Assembly: GCA_015494185.1 (NCBI GenBank)
Contig: WGBT01000314.1
Span: 1-8,587, forward strand
From: Hyphomicrobiales bacterium
GTDB lineage: Bacteria > Pseudomonadota > Alphaproteobacteria > Rhizobiales > S144-35
Direction: 5' to 3'
DNA length: 8,587 nucleotides
Shown: one piece after another, positions 1 through 5,857 of the stretch
Numbering within the stretch: the stretch's first letter is position 1
Layout: each line of letters opens with the position of its first letter
Program-made: the position numbers and the translations under genes
Notes under the pieces: model-generated
Told to the model about the DNA's origin: nothing
Seen by the model: the letters and a program-made list of their open reading frames with translations, nothing else
The model's database searches: none

Positions 1-284
1 AGGTTGACCGGTTGAAAATTCCAACCCGGATTTTTATAGGAGAATATGAGCAATACCAACGCCGCCGCTCGATTGAGACGGCGGTGCAGTTTATGAAACA
101 GGCCGGCCGCGATGTGCGGCTGATCATCTATTCTGGTGTGGGCCGCGGCTTCGATTTCCGCCCGCCCAATGTGCGCACTCTGGCCGATGATCTGGCGAGC
201 AAAGATGCCAATATGCGGTCTGTTGCATTCATGAGAAAACATTTGGCTCCATGGGTGAAAACATCAACGAAAAAAGCTCCGTAA
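1..284 (+). CDS. Dienelactone-hydrolase-like protein, C-terminal part (5' end outside window)
   Basis: The reading frame is open from base 3 to the TAA at 282-284, so the gene starts upstream and only about 93 residues are visible. The visible part matches the C-terminal third of the dienelactone hydrolase family of alpha/beta hydrolases: a strand ending in the GE motif (PTRIFIGE), a helix, a second strand (VRLIIYSG), then the loop that normally carries the catalytic His, and a final helix pair with ADDLASKDAN and AFMRKHLAP. Family members hydrolyse ester or lactone bonds, usually in the cytoplasm. The catalytic Asp expected after GE is not visible (the sequence is GEYEQY), and the expected GHGF loop reads GRGF, with Arg (CGC) in place of the catalytic His. 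The nucleophile lies outside the window. The protein may therefore be a non-hydrolytic or altered subfamily member. Fold assignment is fairly safe; substrate is unknown. Confidence 0.7.
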   Translation, partial: VDRLKIPTRIFIGEYEQYQRRRSIETAVQFMKQAGRDVRLIIYSGVGRGFDFRPPNVRTLADDLASKDANMRSVAFMRKHLAPWVKTSTKKAP

Positions 285-653
285 ACTAAACGAAATGTTC
301 CAAGCAGACATGCAGCAAGCCACTTTGTGCTAAGTCATAATCGCCCGAAAACTTTTACTCAAAGAACACCGGCTCTCGTGAAATCAAAGCGCGCGGATGG
401 GGCAACTAAAGAGCCATCCGCGCGCTTTGATTTCGCGAAGATTGACTATGTGGAGATATAGGGTCTTGTTGCGAGTTTCAAAGAAGACAAAACTCATTGA
501 AAAGGTTTCCCCAAGCATCTCAAACACAAAAGTCTACACGCAATCCTACAGATAGAGTAGGGTTCTGTCCTTGCATACTTTGCTCATCTTTTTGCGCTTT
601 GATGTTCATTGCAGAGGCCTTTGCAAGCAACCGGCCAAGAGGCACCAAACAAA
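285..653. other. Intergenic region without a convincing gene
   Basis: This 369-base stretch separates the hydrolase from the C15 peptidase gene. Short open frames here (for example one from a TTG at 497) have no good ribosome binding site and no recognisable protein features. It contains the inverted repeat at 376-438. I found no clear sigma-70 promoter for the downstream gene: TTG-rich hexamers at 442-447 and 497-502 lack a credible -10 at 16-18 bp. No T-tract terminator follows the hydrolase stop codon. Confidence 0.6.
376..438. repeat. 25-bp near-perfect inverted repeat (long hairpin)
   Basis: The arms are 376-400 and 414-438 and match at 24 of 25 positions; the single mismatch, at 379/435, would be a G-U pair in RNA. 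The inner 21 bp (380-400 with 414-434) are perfect, around a 13-base loop. The stem is GC-rich in its inner half (GCGCGCGGATGG). No T-run follows on either strand, so it is not a classical intrinsic terminator, although it could stop transcription reading through from the hydrolase or act as an RNA-stabilising hairpin. A dispersed REP-like palindromic repeat is an alternative. Confidence 0.75.
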
Positions 654-1292
654 ATGCGGCTTTTTATCACCGGTTTCGGTCCTTTTCCCGGGGTAAAGGA
701 TAACCCATCTGCCCGTTTGGTCAGGCATATTGCTATGCTGGACCAAAAGACTGGATTTTTAGAGCATGTGATCTGCCACACCCATATTCTGCCCACCGAG
801 TGGGGGCGTGCTGGTGACGAACTCGCACAACAATTTGCAGCTTTCAAGCCTGACATGGCGCTGCATTTCGGCTATTCGCCCCAGGCGCGGGGGCTGGTTC
901 TGGAGCGTTTGGCACACAATCGCCGTTGCGGCTCCCCAGACGCCAAAGGGCGGCGGCTGGCATGCACGGAAATCGAACCAGGGGCGCCAGCGCGTCTTGA
1001 AACGTTTTTCGACCTCAACAAACTGATCAACAGTCCCCCGCCGGCCAATTGCGATTTTCAGCTTTCTGATGATGCTGGCACATATCTTTGCAACGAAATC
1101 TATTTCCGTTCGTTGCGCCTTTCAAAAACGGCCCTGTTCGTGCATATTCCAGCTCTTCAAGCGGATGACGAAATTTTGCCATCAAACCATGGCTACAGCC
1201 TCAAGATCGGCACCGTGGCAAGCGCCGTGCAAATATTAAGCACAGCCTGCTTGCAACAACTGAAACAAAGAGCGCGCGGCGATGTGACATGA
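654..1292 (+). CDS. Pyroglutamyl-peptidase-like protein (peptidase family C15)
   Basis: This 212-residue protein has the length of pyrrolidone-carboxylate peptidases (about 210-220 residues), cytoplasmic cysteine peptidases that remove N-terminal pyroglutamate. The N-terminus FITGFGPFPG...NPS is the family signature. All three catalytic positions are visible: Glu84 in LERLAHN, Cys146 in AGTYLCNEIYF, and His164 in LFVHIPAL. No signal peptide is seen. The Glu84 region (FGYSPQARGLVLERLAHN) differs from the usual GQAGGR-type sequence, so substrate preference could differ. The ATG at 654 is chosen because the family signature begins at once and AGAGG (638-642) lies upstream; an in-frame TTG at 609 would add 15 unrelated residues. 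The stop overlaps an ATG of the next gene (ATGA, 1289-1292), which suggests co-transcription and possibly translational coupling. Family assignment is confident; the physiological substrate is not known. Confidence 0.85.
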   Translation: MRLFITGFGPFPGVKDNPSARLVRHIAMLDQKTGFLEHVICHTHILPTEWGRAGDELAQQFAAFKPDMALHFGYSPQARGLVLERLAHNRRCGSPDAKGRRLACTEIEPGAPARLETFFDLNKLINSPPPANCDFQLSDDAGTYLCNEIYFRSLRLSKTALFVHIPALQADDEILPSNHGYSLKIGTVASAVQILSTACLQQLKQRARGDVT

Positions 1293-1300
1293 AACGAAAA

Positions 1301-1307
1301 AGGAAGG
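1301..1307 (+). promoter_or_regulatory. Ribosome binding site that decides the start of the beta-helix gene
   Basis: AGGAAGG lies 5 bases before the ATG at 1313, whereas the in-frame ATG at 1289 has no comparable sequence upstream. This favours the start at 1313, 20 bases after the peptidase stop codon. Confidence 0.55.
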
Positions 1308-1312
1308 ACGAA

Positions 1313-2671
1313 ATGGATCGGCGGCAGATGATGACCGGAATGGCTGGCATGGCCGGGCTGGCCGCGGGAACCATGGCGGCAACCGGACCTGTGCCCCAGG
1401 CCCAAGCCCAGGCACCAAGCCTGCTGGCGGGTTCAGTGATGGATGCCACACGGCTTGGCGTTGAGACCAACAGTTCCCGCAACATCGCCCCTGCCCTGCA
1501 AAAGGCGCTCAATATCACCGCCAAATCCGGGCATATTTTACACCTTCCCGCTGGGATTTACCGGATCGCCAATTTGACATTGCCCGCCGGCGCTCAGCTT
1601 TCTGGTGTGCCGGGCCGAACCATTTTGCGTTTTGCCGGTGGCAGGAGTTTCGTCACTCTCAATGGTGCTGACCGTGTCACCTTGCAAGGGCTGAGCTTTG
1701 ACGGGGCCGCGCTGAAACAACGTTCTTCACAGGAACCCGCCCTGCTTTTGGCGCAAAACGTCAAACGGCTTGAAATTGACCGTTGCCAATTTTTCAACAC
1801 CCCCCATTCCGGTATTGTCCTGTCAAAATGCGGCGGCCAGATCACCAATTGCGAGATTTTCGACTGTTTTGAAACCGCCCTGTTCAGCGAAGATGCATCA
1901 GGGCTCGATATTCGGCACAATCAGATCACCAATATCGGCAATAATGGCATCCAGGTCTGGCGCAGCACACCCGGTCCCGATCACACAATTGTCGCCTATA
2001 ACCGAATTGCCAATATTCGGGCCGAAAATGGCGGCACCGGGCAGAATGGAAACGCCATCAATATGTTCCGCGCAGACAATGTCCAAGTGCTGGGCAATCA
2101 TATCGAAGGGTGCAAATTTTCCGCCATTCGCGGCAATGCCGCCTCCAATTGCCAAATTTCCTCCAATGCCTGCTTCAAGTTGGGCGAGGTGGCTCTTTAT
2201 GTGGAATTTGCCAGTATCGGCGCCATTGTGACCGGCAATCTGATCGATGAGGCGGGCACTGGCATTTCCATTACCAATTTCAACAAGGGGGGCCGTCTGG
2301 CCGTGGTGCAAGGCAATCTGATTCGCAATTTGTTTGAAAAAGATGGTGTGGGAATTGGCGTTGAAGCCGACAGCAATGTCACCGGCAATGTCATCGAGAC
2401 GGCCGCCAATCTCGGCATTGGCATCGGCTGGGGACCATATTCCCGTCAGGTCACGGTCACCAGCAATCTTGTGCGTGATGCAAAAATCGGTATCGGCATT
2501 TCCGCCGACCCCAAGGCGGGCTATGTGTTTGCCGCCAATAATTTCATTGCTGGGGCCAAACAGGGCGGGGTGCGCGCGATGGATTACAACAAACCCATCG
2601 GCAACGACTTGGCGCAAAGCGGCGCCGAAGCCTTCCGCAATTTCGCCCTTTACGGCAATGTCTCGATTTGA
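1313..2671 (+). CDS. Tat-exported right-handed beta-helix repeat protein (TIGR03808-like)
   Basis: This 452-residue protein begins with a twin-arginine signal: Arg3-Arg4 in MDRRQMM, a hydrophobic stretch of about 10-24, and a likely signal-peptidase site after AQAQA near residue 34, so it should be exported folded to the periplasm. Residues about 42-110 resemble the pectate-lyase-3 type start of beta-helix proteins (ATRLGVETN..., HLPAGIYRI, LSGVPGRTILRF). From about 145 to 415 there are many short repeats of the parallel beta-helix kind, with pieces such as ITNCEIFDC, IRHNQITNIGNNGIQV, VTGNLIDEAGTGISI and VTGNVIETAANLGIGI. It matches my recollection of the Hyphomicrobiales family described as a twin-arg-translocated uncharacterised repeat protein. 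Beta-helix proteins often bind or cleave polysaccharides (AlgG and pectate lyases are examples), but I can point to no catalytic residues here. An alternative start at 1289 adds eight basic residues before the Tat motif. Function unknown. Confidence 0.85.
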   Translation: MDRRQMMTGMAGMAGLAAGTMAATGPVPQAQAQAPSLLAGSVMDATRLGVETNSSRNIAPALQKALNITAKSGHILHLPAGIYRIANLTLPAGAQLSGVPGRTILRFAGGRSFVTLNGADRVTLQGLSFDGAALKQRSSQEPALLLAQNVKRLEIDRCQFFNTPHSGIVLSKCGGQITNCEIFDCFETALFSEDASGLDIRHNQITNIGNNGIQVWRSTPGPDHTIVAYNRIANIRAENGGTGQNGNAINMFRADNVQVLGNHIEGCKFSAIRGNAASNCQISSNACFKLGEVALYVEFASIGAIVTGNLIDEAGTGISITNFNKGGRLAVVQGNLIRNLFEKDGVGIGVEADSNVTGNVIETAANLGIGIGWGPYSRQVTVTSNLVRDAKIGIGISADPKAGYVFAANNFIAGAKQGGVRAMDYNKPIGNDLAQSGAEAFRNFALYGNVSI

Positions 2672-2686
2672 TCCAATTCGTTGGAT
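2671..2686. other. Small hairpin with TTCG loop between convergent genes
   Basis: ATCCAA, TTCG and TTGGAT form a 6-bp stem closing a four-base TTCG loop, directly at the stop codon of the beta-helix gene. The scpB stop lies 14 bases further on. A hairpin in a 28-base convergent gap could act as a shared end point for both transcripts, but the stem is short and no T-run follows on either strand. This is weak evidence for a terminator. Confidence 0.3.
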
Positions 2687-2699
2687 GAAGAATAAGCTG

Positions 2700-3383
2700 C
2701 TACGTCACAATATCATCATCGTCGAGAGGATCAAGATCATGGTCCTTGGCGCGGGCTGGATCGGGGAGCTTGAAATCAGGGGGCAAATGTTGATCGAGCA
2801 GTCCCGCCTCTTTCAGCTCCCGTGCCCCAGGTAGATCGGCCAGGCTGGTCAGCGCAAAGTGATCCAGAAACGTATCTGTTGTGCCGTAGGTCATGGGCCG
2901 CCCCGGCACCCGTTTGCGGCCGCGCATTTTCACCCAACGGGTCTGCAACAAGGTGTCGAGCGTGCCTTTGGAAACCGCAACACCACGAATGGCCTCGATC
3001 TCGGCCCGGGTCACCGGCTGGTGATAGGCGATGATCGCCAGGGTTTCAAGAGCCGCCTGCGACAGTTTCCGGGTCTCCTTGCGGTGTTGCTGCAACAGCC
3101 AGGACAAATCTTCAGCGGTGCGAAACGCCCATTTGTCCCCAATCCGCCGCAAATGCACACCACGTCCGGCATAATGCGCCTGCAATTCCAACAGCAATGC
3201 TTCAGCATCGTCCCCACCTTCGAGGAAAGCCGCCAGTTGCGCGGTTGACAGCGGCTCCCGCGCCGCAAACAACACCGCTTCCAAAACCCGCAATTCTTCA
3301 CGCCTTTCGGCAGAGGGCAAGGCAGTGACATTGCCGCCAGTCATTTTATCGTCAGAAGTTTTCGGAGGCGCGGACATCGTCAT
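2700..3383 (-). CDS. scpB: Segregation and condensation protein B
   Basis: This 227-residue protein is ScpB, the winged-helix (kite) subunit that binds the kleisin ScpA and regulates the Smc condensin in chromosome organisation. The first winged-helix domain covers about 28-95 (LRVLEAVLFAAREPLSTAQLA...), and the second, the most conserved part, about 105-185: SQAALETLAIIAYHQPVTR, IEAIRGVAVS, LDTLL, GRPMTYGTTDTFLDHF, LTSLADLP. The acidic tail (DDDDIVT) is variable in the family. The ATG at 3383 overlaps the scpA stop by four bases (ATGA), so translation is probably coupled; a second Met two codons later is a possible alternative. It is the last gene of the nagZ-scpA-scpB unit. In many relatives tatABC follows on the same strand; here the next gene is convergent. 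Confidence 0.93.
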   Translation of the reverse strand: MTMSAPPKTSDDKMTGGNVTALPSAERREELRVLEAVLFAAREPLSTAQLAAFLEGGDDAEALLLELQAHYAGRGVHLRRIGDKWAFRTAEDLSWLLQQHRKETRKLSQAALETLAIIAYHQPVTRAEIEAIRGVAVSKGTLDTLLQTRWVKMRGRKRVPGRPMTYGTTDTFLDHFALTSLADLPGARELKEAGLLDQHLPPDFKLPDPARAKDHDLDPLDDDDIVT

Positions 3384-4225
3384 GTCTCGTTCTTCTTCCC
3401 ATTGGCTTTCTTTTTCACATAAAGCGGCGCAAAGGCTTTTGACTGGCGCAGTTCCAGCCAGCCTTCACGGGCCATTTCCAAAGTGGCGGCAAAACTGCTG
3501 GCGGTAGCACTGCGGCGCTGTTCCGGTTCTGTGGCAAACAGGATGATAAAGTGATCCAGCGGCGCCCAGGACAAAGACAGATCAAGCAGTTCTTCTAACC
3601 GTTGCCGCGCTTGTTTGATCGACCAGACCGGACGCTTGCGGATTGTCACCTTTTGCACGGCTTCACGATTACGGCGGTCTGCATAGGCACGCAACAAATC
3701 GTAAAGATCGGCATCATAAGTGACATCTTTGCGGATGTTGACAGGCTCCGGCATTCCGCGGGGAAAAATATCCCGCCCCAATTGCGGGCGGTCCCATAAT
3801 GCCTTGGCGGCCTCGCGCATCGCCTCCAGCCGCCGCAAGCGGTGGGCAAGATGCCGGGCCAATTCCTCAGCCGTAGGTTCAGCTTCCGGATCGGGTTCGG
3901 GCTCTGGCAACAAAAGTCTGGATTTCAAATAAGCCAACCATGCCGCCATCACCAGATAATCGGCCGCCAGATCAAGCTTCAAATCGCGGGCTTTGCGGAT
4001 ATAGGCCAGATATTGTTCCGCCAGCGCCAAAATCGAGATCTTGGTCAGATCCACCTTTTGGTTGCGGGCCAAATCCAACAGCAGATCGAGCGGACCGGCA
4101 TAACCATCGAGCTCGACCTGCATGATATCGGCCTCAGTGGCGGCAGTACGGCTCTTGGACAGCTGCAGCAGCTGTCGTTGCTCGAATTCTTCCGTCGAAG
4201 AAGACATGGAAGGCGAAGAAGACAT
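3380..4225 (-). CDS. scpA: Segregation and condensation protein A (kleisin)
   Basis: ScpA is the bacterial kleisin that bridges the Smc ATPase heads and recruits ScpB. Signatures, numbered from the chosen start (281 residues): GPLDLLLDLARNQKVDLTKISI at about 44-65 is the Smc-neck-binding N-terminal motif; AADYLVMAAWLAYLKSRLLLP at about 87-107 is strongly conserved; an acidic Pro/Glu linker follows at 108-119; a C-terminal winged helix lies at about 240-270 (SFAATLEMAREGWLEL). The reading frame is open further upstream to a Met at 4279, inside nagZ. I chose the ATG at 4225 because GGGGA lies about 12 bases upstream and it leaves a 19-base gap after nagZ. The 12-base string ATGTCTTCTTCG occurs twice 18 bases apart, creating a second possible start at 4207, so the first 30 non-conserved residues are uncertain. 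Confidence 0.92.
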   Translation of the reverse strand: MSSSPSMSSSTEEFEQRQLLQLSKSRTAATEADIMQVELDGYAGPLDLLLDLARNQKVDLTKISILALAEQYLAYIRKARDLKLDLAADYLVMAAWLAYLKSRLLLPEPEPDPEAEPTAEELARHLAHRLRRLEAMREAAKALWDRPQLGRDIFPRGMPEPVNIRKDVTYDADLYDLLRAYADRRNREAVQKVTIRKRPVWSIKQARQRLEELLDLSLSWAPLDHFIILFATEPEQRRSATASSFAATLEMAREGWLELRQSKAFAPLYVKKKANGKKNET

Positions 4226-4244
4226 GGGTCTTGGTTTCCCCAGA

Positions 4245-5291
4245 TCATTCAGTATTGGAAATTTCGTTGGGCAATTCATCAGACATTTGACAAACCGCCG
4301 TCACCGCCGCCTCGGCTTTGGCCAGATCCAGGGGTTCGATATCGCTGATAAAACCAAACGCCTGTTCAAAACGTTCTGCCCGGCGCCCACTTAGCGGAGG
4401 GACATTGGCGGCAACTTGCGTCATCTCGTTGAAGTCACCATTACAGTGCAAAGCAATATCACACCCCGCTTCGATCACCGCCGCGCTGCGGGCGCCAAGA
4501 TCGCCGGACAGGGCGCCCATACTCAAATCATCGCTCAACAACAGCCCCTCAAAGCCAATCTCACCGCGAATGATTTCACCAATGATTTTGGCGGAGGTAC
4601 TGACCGGATGTTCAGGATCAAAACGCGGCAACAAAACATGCGCCGTCATGGCGATGGGCATATCGCGCAGGGCATGAAACGCGGCAAAATCGACACGCCG
4701 CAAGGCCTCGATGTCGGCATCGATGACGGGCAGCTGTTCATGACTGTCAGCACCGGCCCGGCCATGGCCTGGGATATGTTTGATCACCGGGAGCACCCCG
4801 CCCGCCATATGCCCCTTGGCAATCGCCCGGCCCATATTGATCACCACATCGAGCTTATTGGAAAAGGCGCGGTTGCCGATAATGTCATGGGCCCCGCTGG
4901 CAGGCACATCCAGCACCGGCGTGCAGTTGACATTGACCCCCAGCGCAATCATCTCATGCGCCAGCAAACGGCCGATCAGCCAAGCTGCCGCCGGCCCTTT
5001 ATCAGGATGGGCGAGATGATAATTGCCAAGCTGGCGCATGCTTGGCAACTGCCGCCAATGGGGCGGACGGAACCGTTGGATGCGCCCCCCTTCCTGATCG
5101 ACCAGGATCATCACCTGATCGGATTGCACCGCGTGCTTGAATTCTTTGATCAGACTTCTGACCTGCTCGGGCGTGGCAATATTGCGCTCGAACAGGATCA
5201 GCCCGACCGGACGTTCCCGGCGCAAAAACGACCGCTCCCGCGCCGACAAGGCGCGCCCAGCACAGCCAGTGATGAAAGCTTTGAAGGTCAT
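4245..5291 (-). CDS. nagZ: Beta-N-acetylhexosaminidase, glycoside hydrolase family 3
   Basis: NagZ removes N-acetylglucosamine from anhydromuropeptides in the cytoplasm during peptidoglycan recycling, making the products that influence AmpC beta-lactamase induction in bacteria with AmpR. Numbered from the Met at 5291 (348 residues): VDQEGGRIQRF at 64-74 and the KHIPGHG...DSH block at 171-184 are hallmark GH3/NagZ motifs, with the Asp182/His184 general acid-base pair. LLSDDLSM at 251-258 carries the nucleophile, by family comparison Asp254. No signal peptide is present, as expected. The length fits Gram-negative single-domain NagZ. The start at 5291 gives the usual N-terminus MTFKAFITGC; an in-frame TTG at 5327 has no ribosome binding site and adds 12 unrelated residues. 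The ribosome binding site before 5291 is weak. It is the first gene of an operon with scpA and scpB. Confidence 0.92.
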   Translation of the reverse strand: MTFKAFITGCAGRALSARERSFLRRERPVGLILFERNIATPEQVRSLIKEFKHAVQSDQVMILVDQEGGRIQRFRPPHWRQLPSMRQLGNYHLAHPDKGPAAAWLIGRLLAHEMIALGVNVNCTPVLDVPASGAHDIIGNRAFSNKLDVVINMGRAIAKGHMAGGVLPVIKHIPGHGRAGADSHEQLPVIDADIEALRRVDFAAFHALRDMPIAMTAHVLLPRFDPEHPVSTSAKIIGEIIRGEIGFEGLLLSDDLSMGALSGDLGARSAAVIEAGCDIALHCNGDFNEMTQVAANVPPLSGRRAERFEQAFGFISDIEPLDLAKAEAAVTAVCQMSDELPNEISNTE

Positions 5292-5371
5292 CTTTGCCGG
5301 GATATCGCCGTCCGTTGGCGAGGTCAAGCCGAAAAGCGGCGAAAGGCATTAAGTTCTATCCCGAAACACCA

Positions 5372-5416
5372 AACAATGATTGTTCTTATTCTATTTTTGT
5401 CAAGCAATGGTCGCAA
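5372..5416 (-). promoter_or_regulatory. Possible promoter and operator-like palindrome of nagZ-scpA-scpB
   Basis: On the minus strand TTGCGA (5416-5411) and TAGAAT (5393-5388) are 17 bp apart, a reasonable sigma-70 pair (4/6 and 5/6 matches). TTGACA at 5403-5398 is a perfect -35 hexamer, but its partner 17 bp away is poor (ATCATT). A perfect 13-bp palindrome, AACAAT-C-ATTGTT, at 5372-5384 would sit across the predicted start of transcription of the first pair, where a repressor could act. No known regulator is recognised. The palindrome is observed; promoter and operator roles are inferred. Confidence 0.35.
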
Positions 5417-5539
5417 AAGACGCTGGACGAGCAGTGGCTAATTCAAAGAGAATGCAGATGCATCCTTTCTTTAATTGGAAAAAGGGACAGAACGACCATT
5501 ATTTGGTATTTCGAGACAGAACCCAGAAAAAGACCAAAG

Positions 5540-5581
5540 AAAAAAAGGCCGGGGCAGCAGCCTCCCCCAACTGCCGCCCCG
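5540..5581 (-). terminator. Rho-independent terminator of the leftward peptidoglycan-binding unit
   Basis: On the minus strand GGGGCGGCAG (5580-5571) pairs with CTGCTGCCCC (5560-5551) around a ten-base loop. One extra C-G pair closes the stem, and one internal position is a G-U pair. GCC and then seven T (5546-5540) follow, with more T-rich sequence after. This is a textbook intrinsic terminator for transcription entering from the right. It lies about 80 bases beyond the stop of the small ORF, which supports transcription of that stretch together with the peptidoglycan-binding gene. Confidence 0.75.
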
Positions 5582-5607
5582 AATACCGGACGCGCGAATC
5601 CGGTATT
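5582..5607. other. Second hairpin next to the terminator
   Basis: AATACCGGA (5582-5590) and TCCGGTATT (5599-5607) form a perfect 9-bp inverted repeat with an eight-base CGCGCGAA loop. It directly adjoins the terminator stem, so the leftward transcript would carry two tandem hairpins at its end. It has no T-run of its own. Confidence 0.55.
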
Positions 5608-5663
5608 TATCCCCAAAACAAACCGAGCGCTCCCCTAACTCCCCTAAACGGGGCTGCTTCCGG

Positions 5664-5814
5664 CTACAGGCCCAGCTCTTCCCGCTTCCGCCCGTAAGCT
5701 AAGCCACTTTGAAGCCGCTCTTCATCCTGCAACTGATGGTCAGTATAACGAATATTTTTTCGTCCGTCTAGCACCGATTTGCCCAACACAGCCCCCCCAA
5801 CACTTGGTTGACAA
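5664..5814 (-). pseudogene. Small hypothetical ORF, apparently frameshifted at a run of seven G
   Basis: A strong ribosome binding site, AAGGAGGG (5829-5822), is followed seven bases later by TTG (5814-5812), which opens a frame (MSTKCWGG...) that stops after 24 codons at 5740. The neighbouring frame, shifted by one base, is open to the TAG at 5664 and encodes a charged, gene-like stretch (VLDGRKNIRY, DEERLQSG, YGRKREELGL). Removing one G from the seven-G run at 5798-5792 joins the two into one 49-codon ORF. Alternatives: a start at a GTG or TTG near 5789-5786, or translation from a TTG at 5861 overlapping the upstream stop (TTGA), giving 65 residues; both have poorer ribosome binding sites. 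The product is not recognised. It lies 43 bases after the peptidoglycan-binding gene and before the terminator, so it is probably co-transcribed. Whether this is a broken gene, a sequence error or a switchable frame cannot be told here. Confidence 0.4.
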
Positions 5815-5857
5815 TGGACAGCCCTCCTTGTGCTCTGCTGGTCCTTATTGACGGCGG

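Larger units (their letters stand above)
5292..5663. other. Intergenic region between nagZ and the small ORF
   Basis: No convincing gene is present in these 372 bases. Plus-strand frames crossing it run antisense over the nagZ start and show low-complexity Lys/Pro composition. The region holds the putative nagZ promoter (5372-5416), an intrinsic terminator for the leftward unit on its right (5540-5581), a second hairpin (5582-5607), and two copies of GACAGAAC (5485-5492 and 5515-5522). Confidence 0.6.

Noticed and set aside
376..438. Calling the 25-bp hairpin a rho-independent terminator
   Set aside because: Neither flank carries a T-run, so it was kept as an inverted repeat of unknown role.
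1289..1312. Start of the beta-helix gene at the overlapping ATG 1289
   Set aside because: It is possible, but the ribosome binding site is weaker and the Tat motif begins directly at the ATG at 1313, which has AGGAAGG at good spacing.
1898..2617. Minus-strand open frame of 239 codons opposite the beta-helix gene
   Set aside because: The Ile/Gly/Asn-rich repeats of the beta-helix gene produce a long antisense frame. There is no ribosome binding site and no independent protein signature.
3842..4348. Plus-strand open frame of 168 codons opposite scpA
   Set aside because: It is a shadow of scpA; composition is rich in Arg, Gln and His with no recognisable domain.
4416..5441. Plus-strand open frame of 341 codons opposite nagZ
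   Set aside because: It runs antisense to nagZ, whose motifs (KHIPGHG...DSH, SDDLSM) are unmistakable. The antisense product is His/Arg/Gln-rich with no family resemblance.
5484..5522. LexA/SOS box upstream of nagZ
   Set aside because: The GTTC/GAAC half-sites present are not spaced as GTTC-N7-GTTC, so no SOS site is supported.
5294..5702. Several plus-strand open frames rightward from the nagZ start
   Set aside because: They have Lys/Pro-rich low-complexity products, lack ribosome binding sites, and cross a strong minus-strand terminator.
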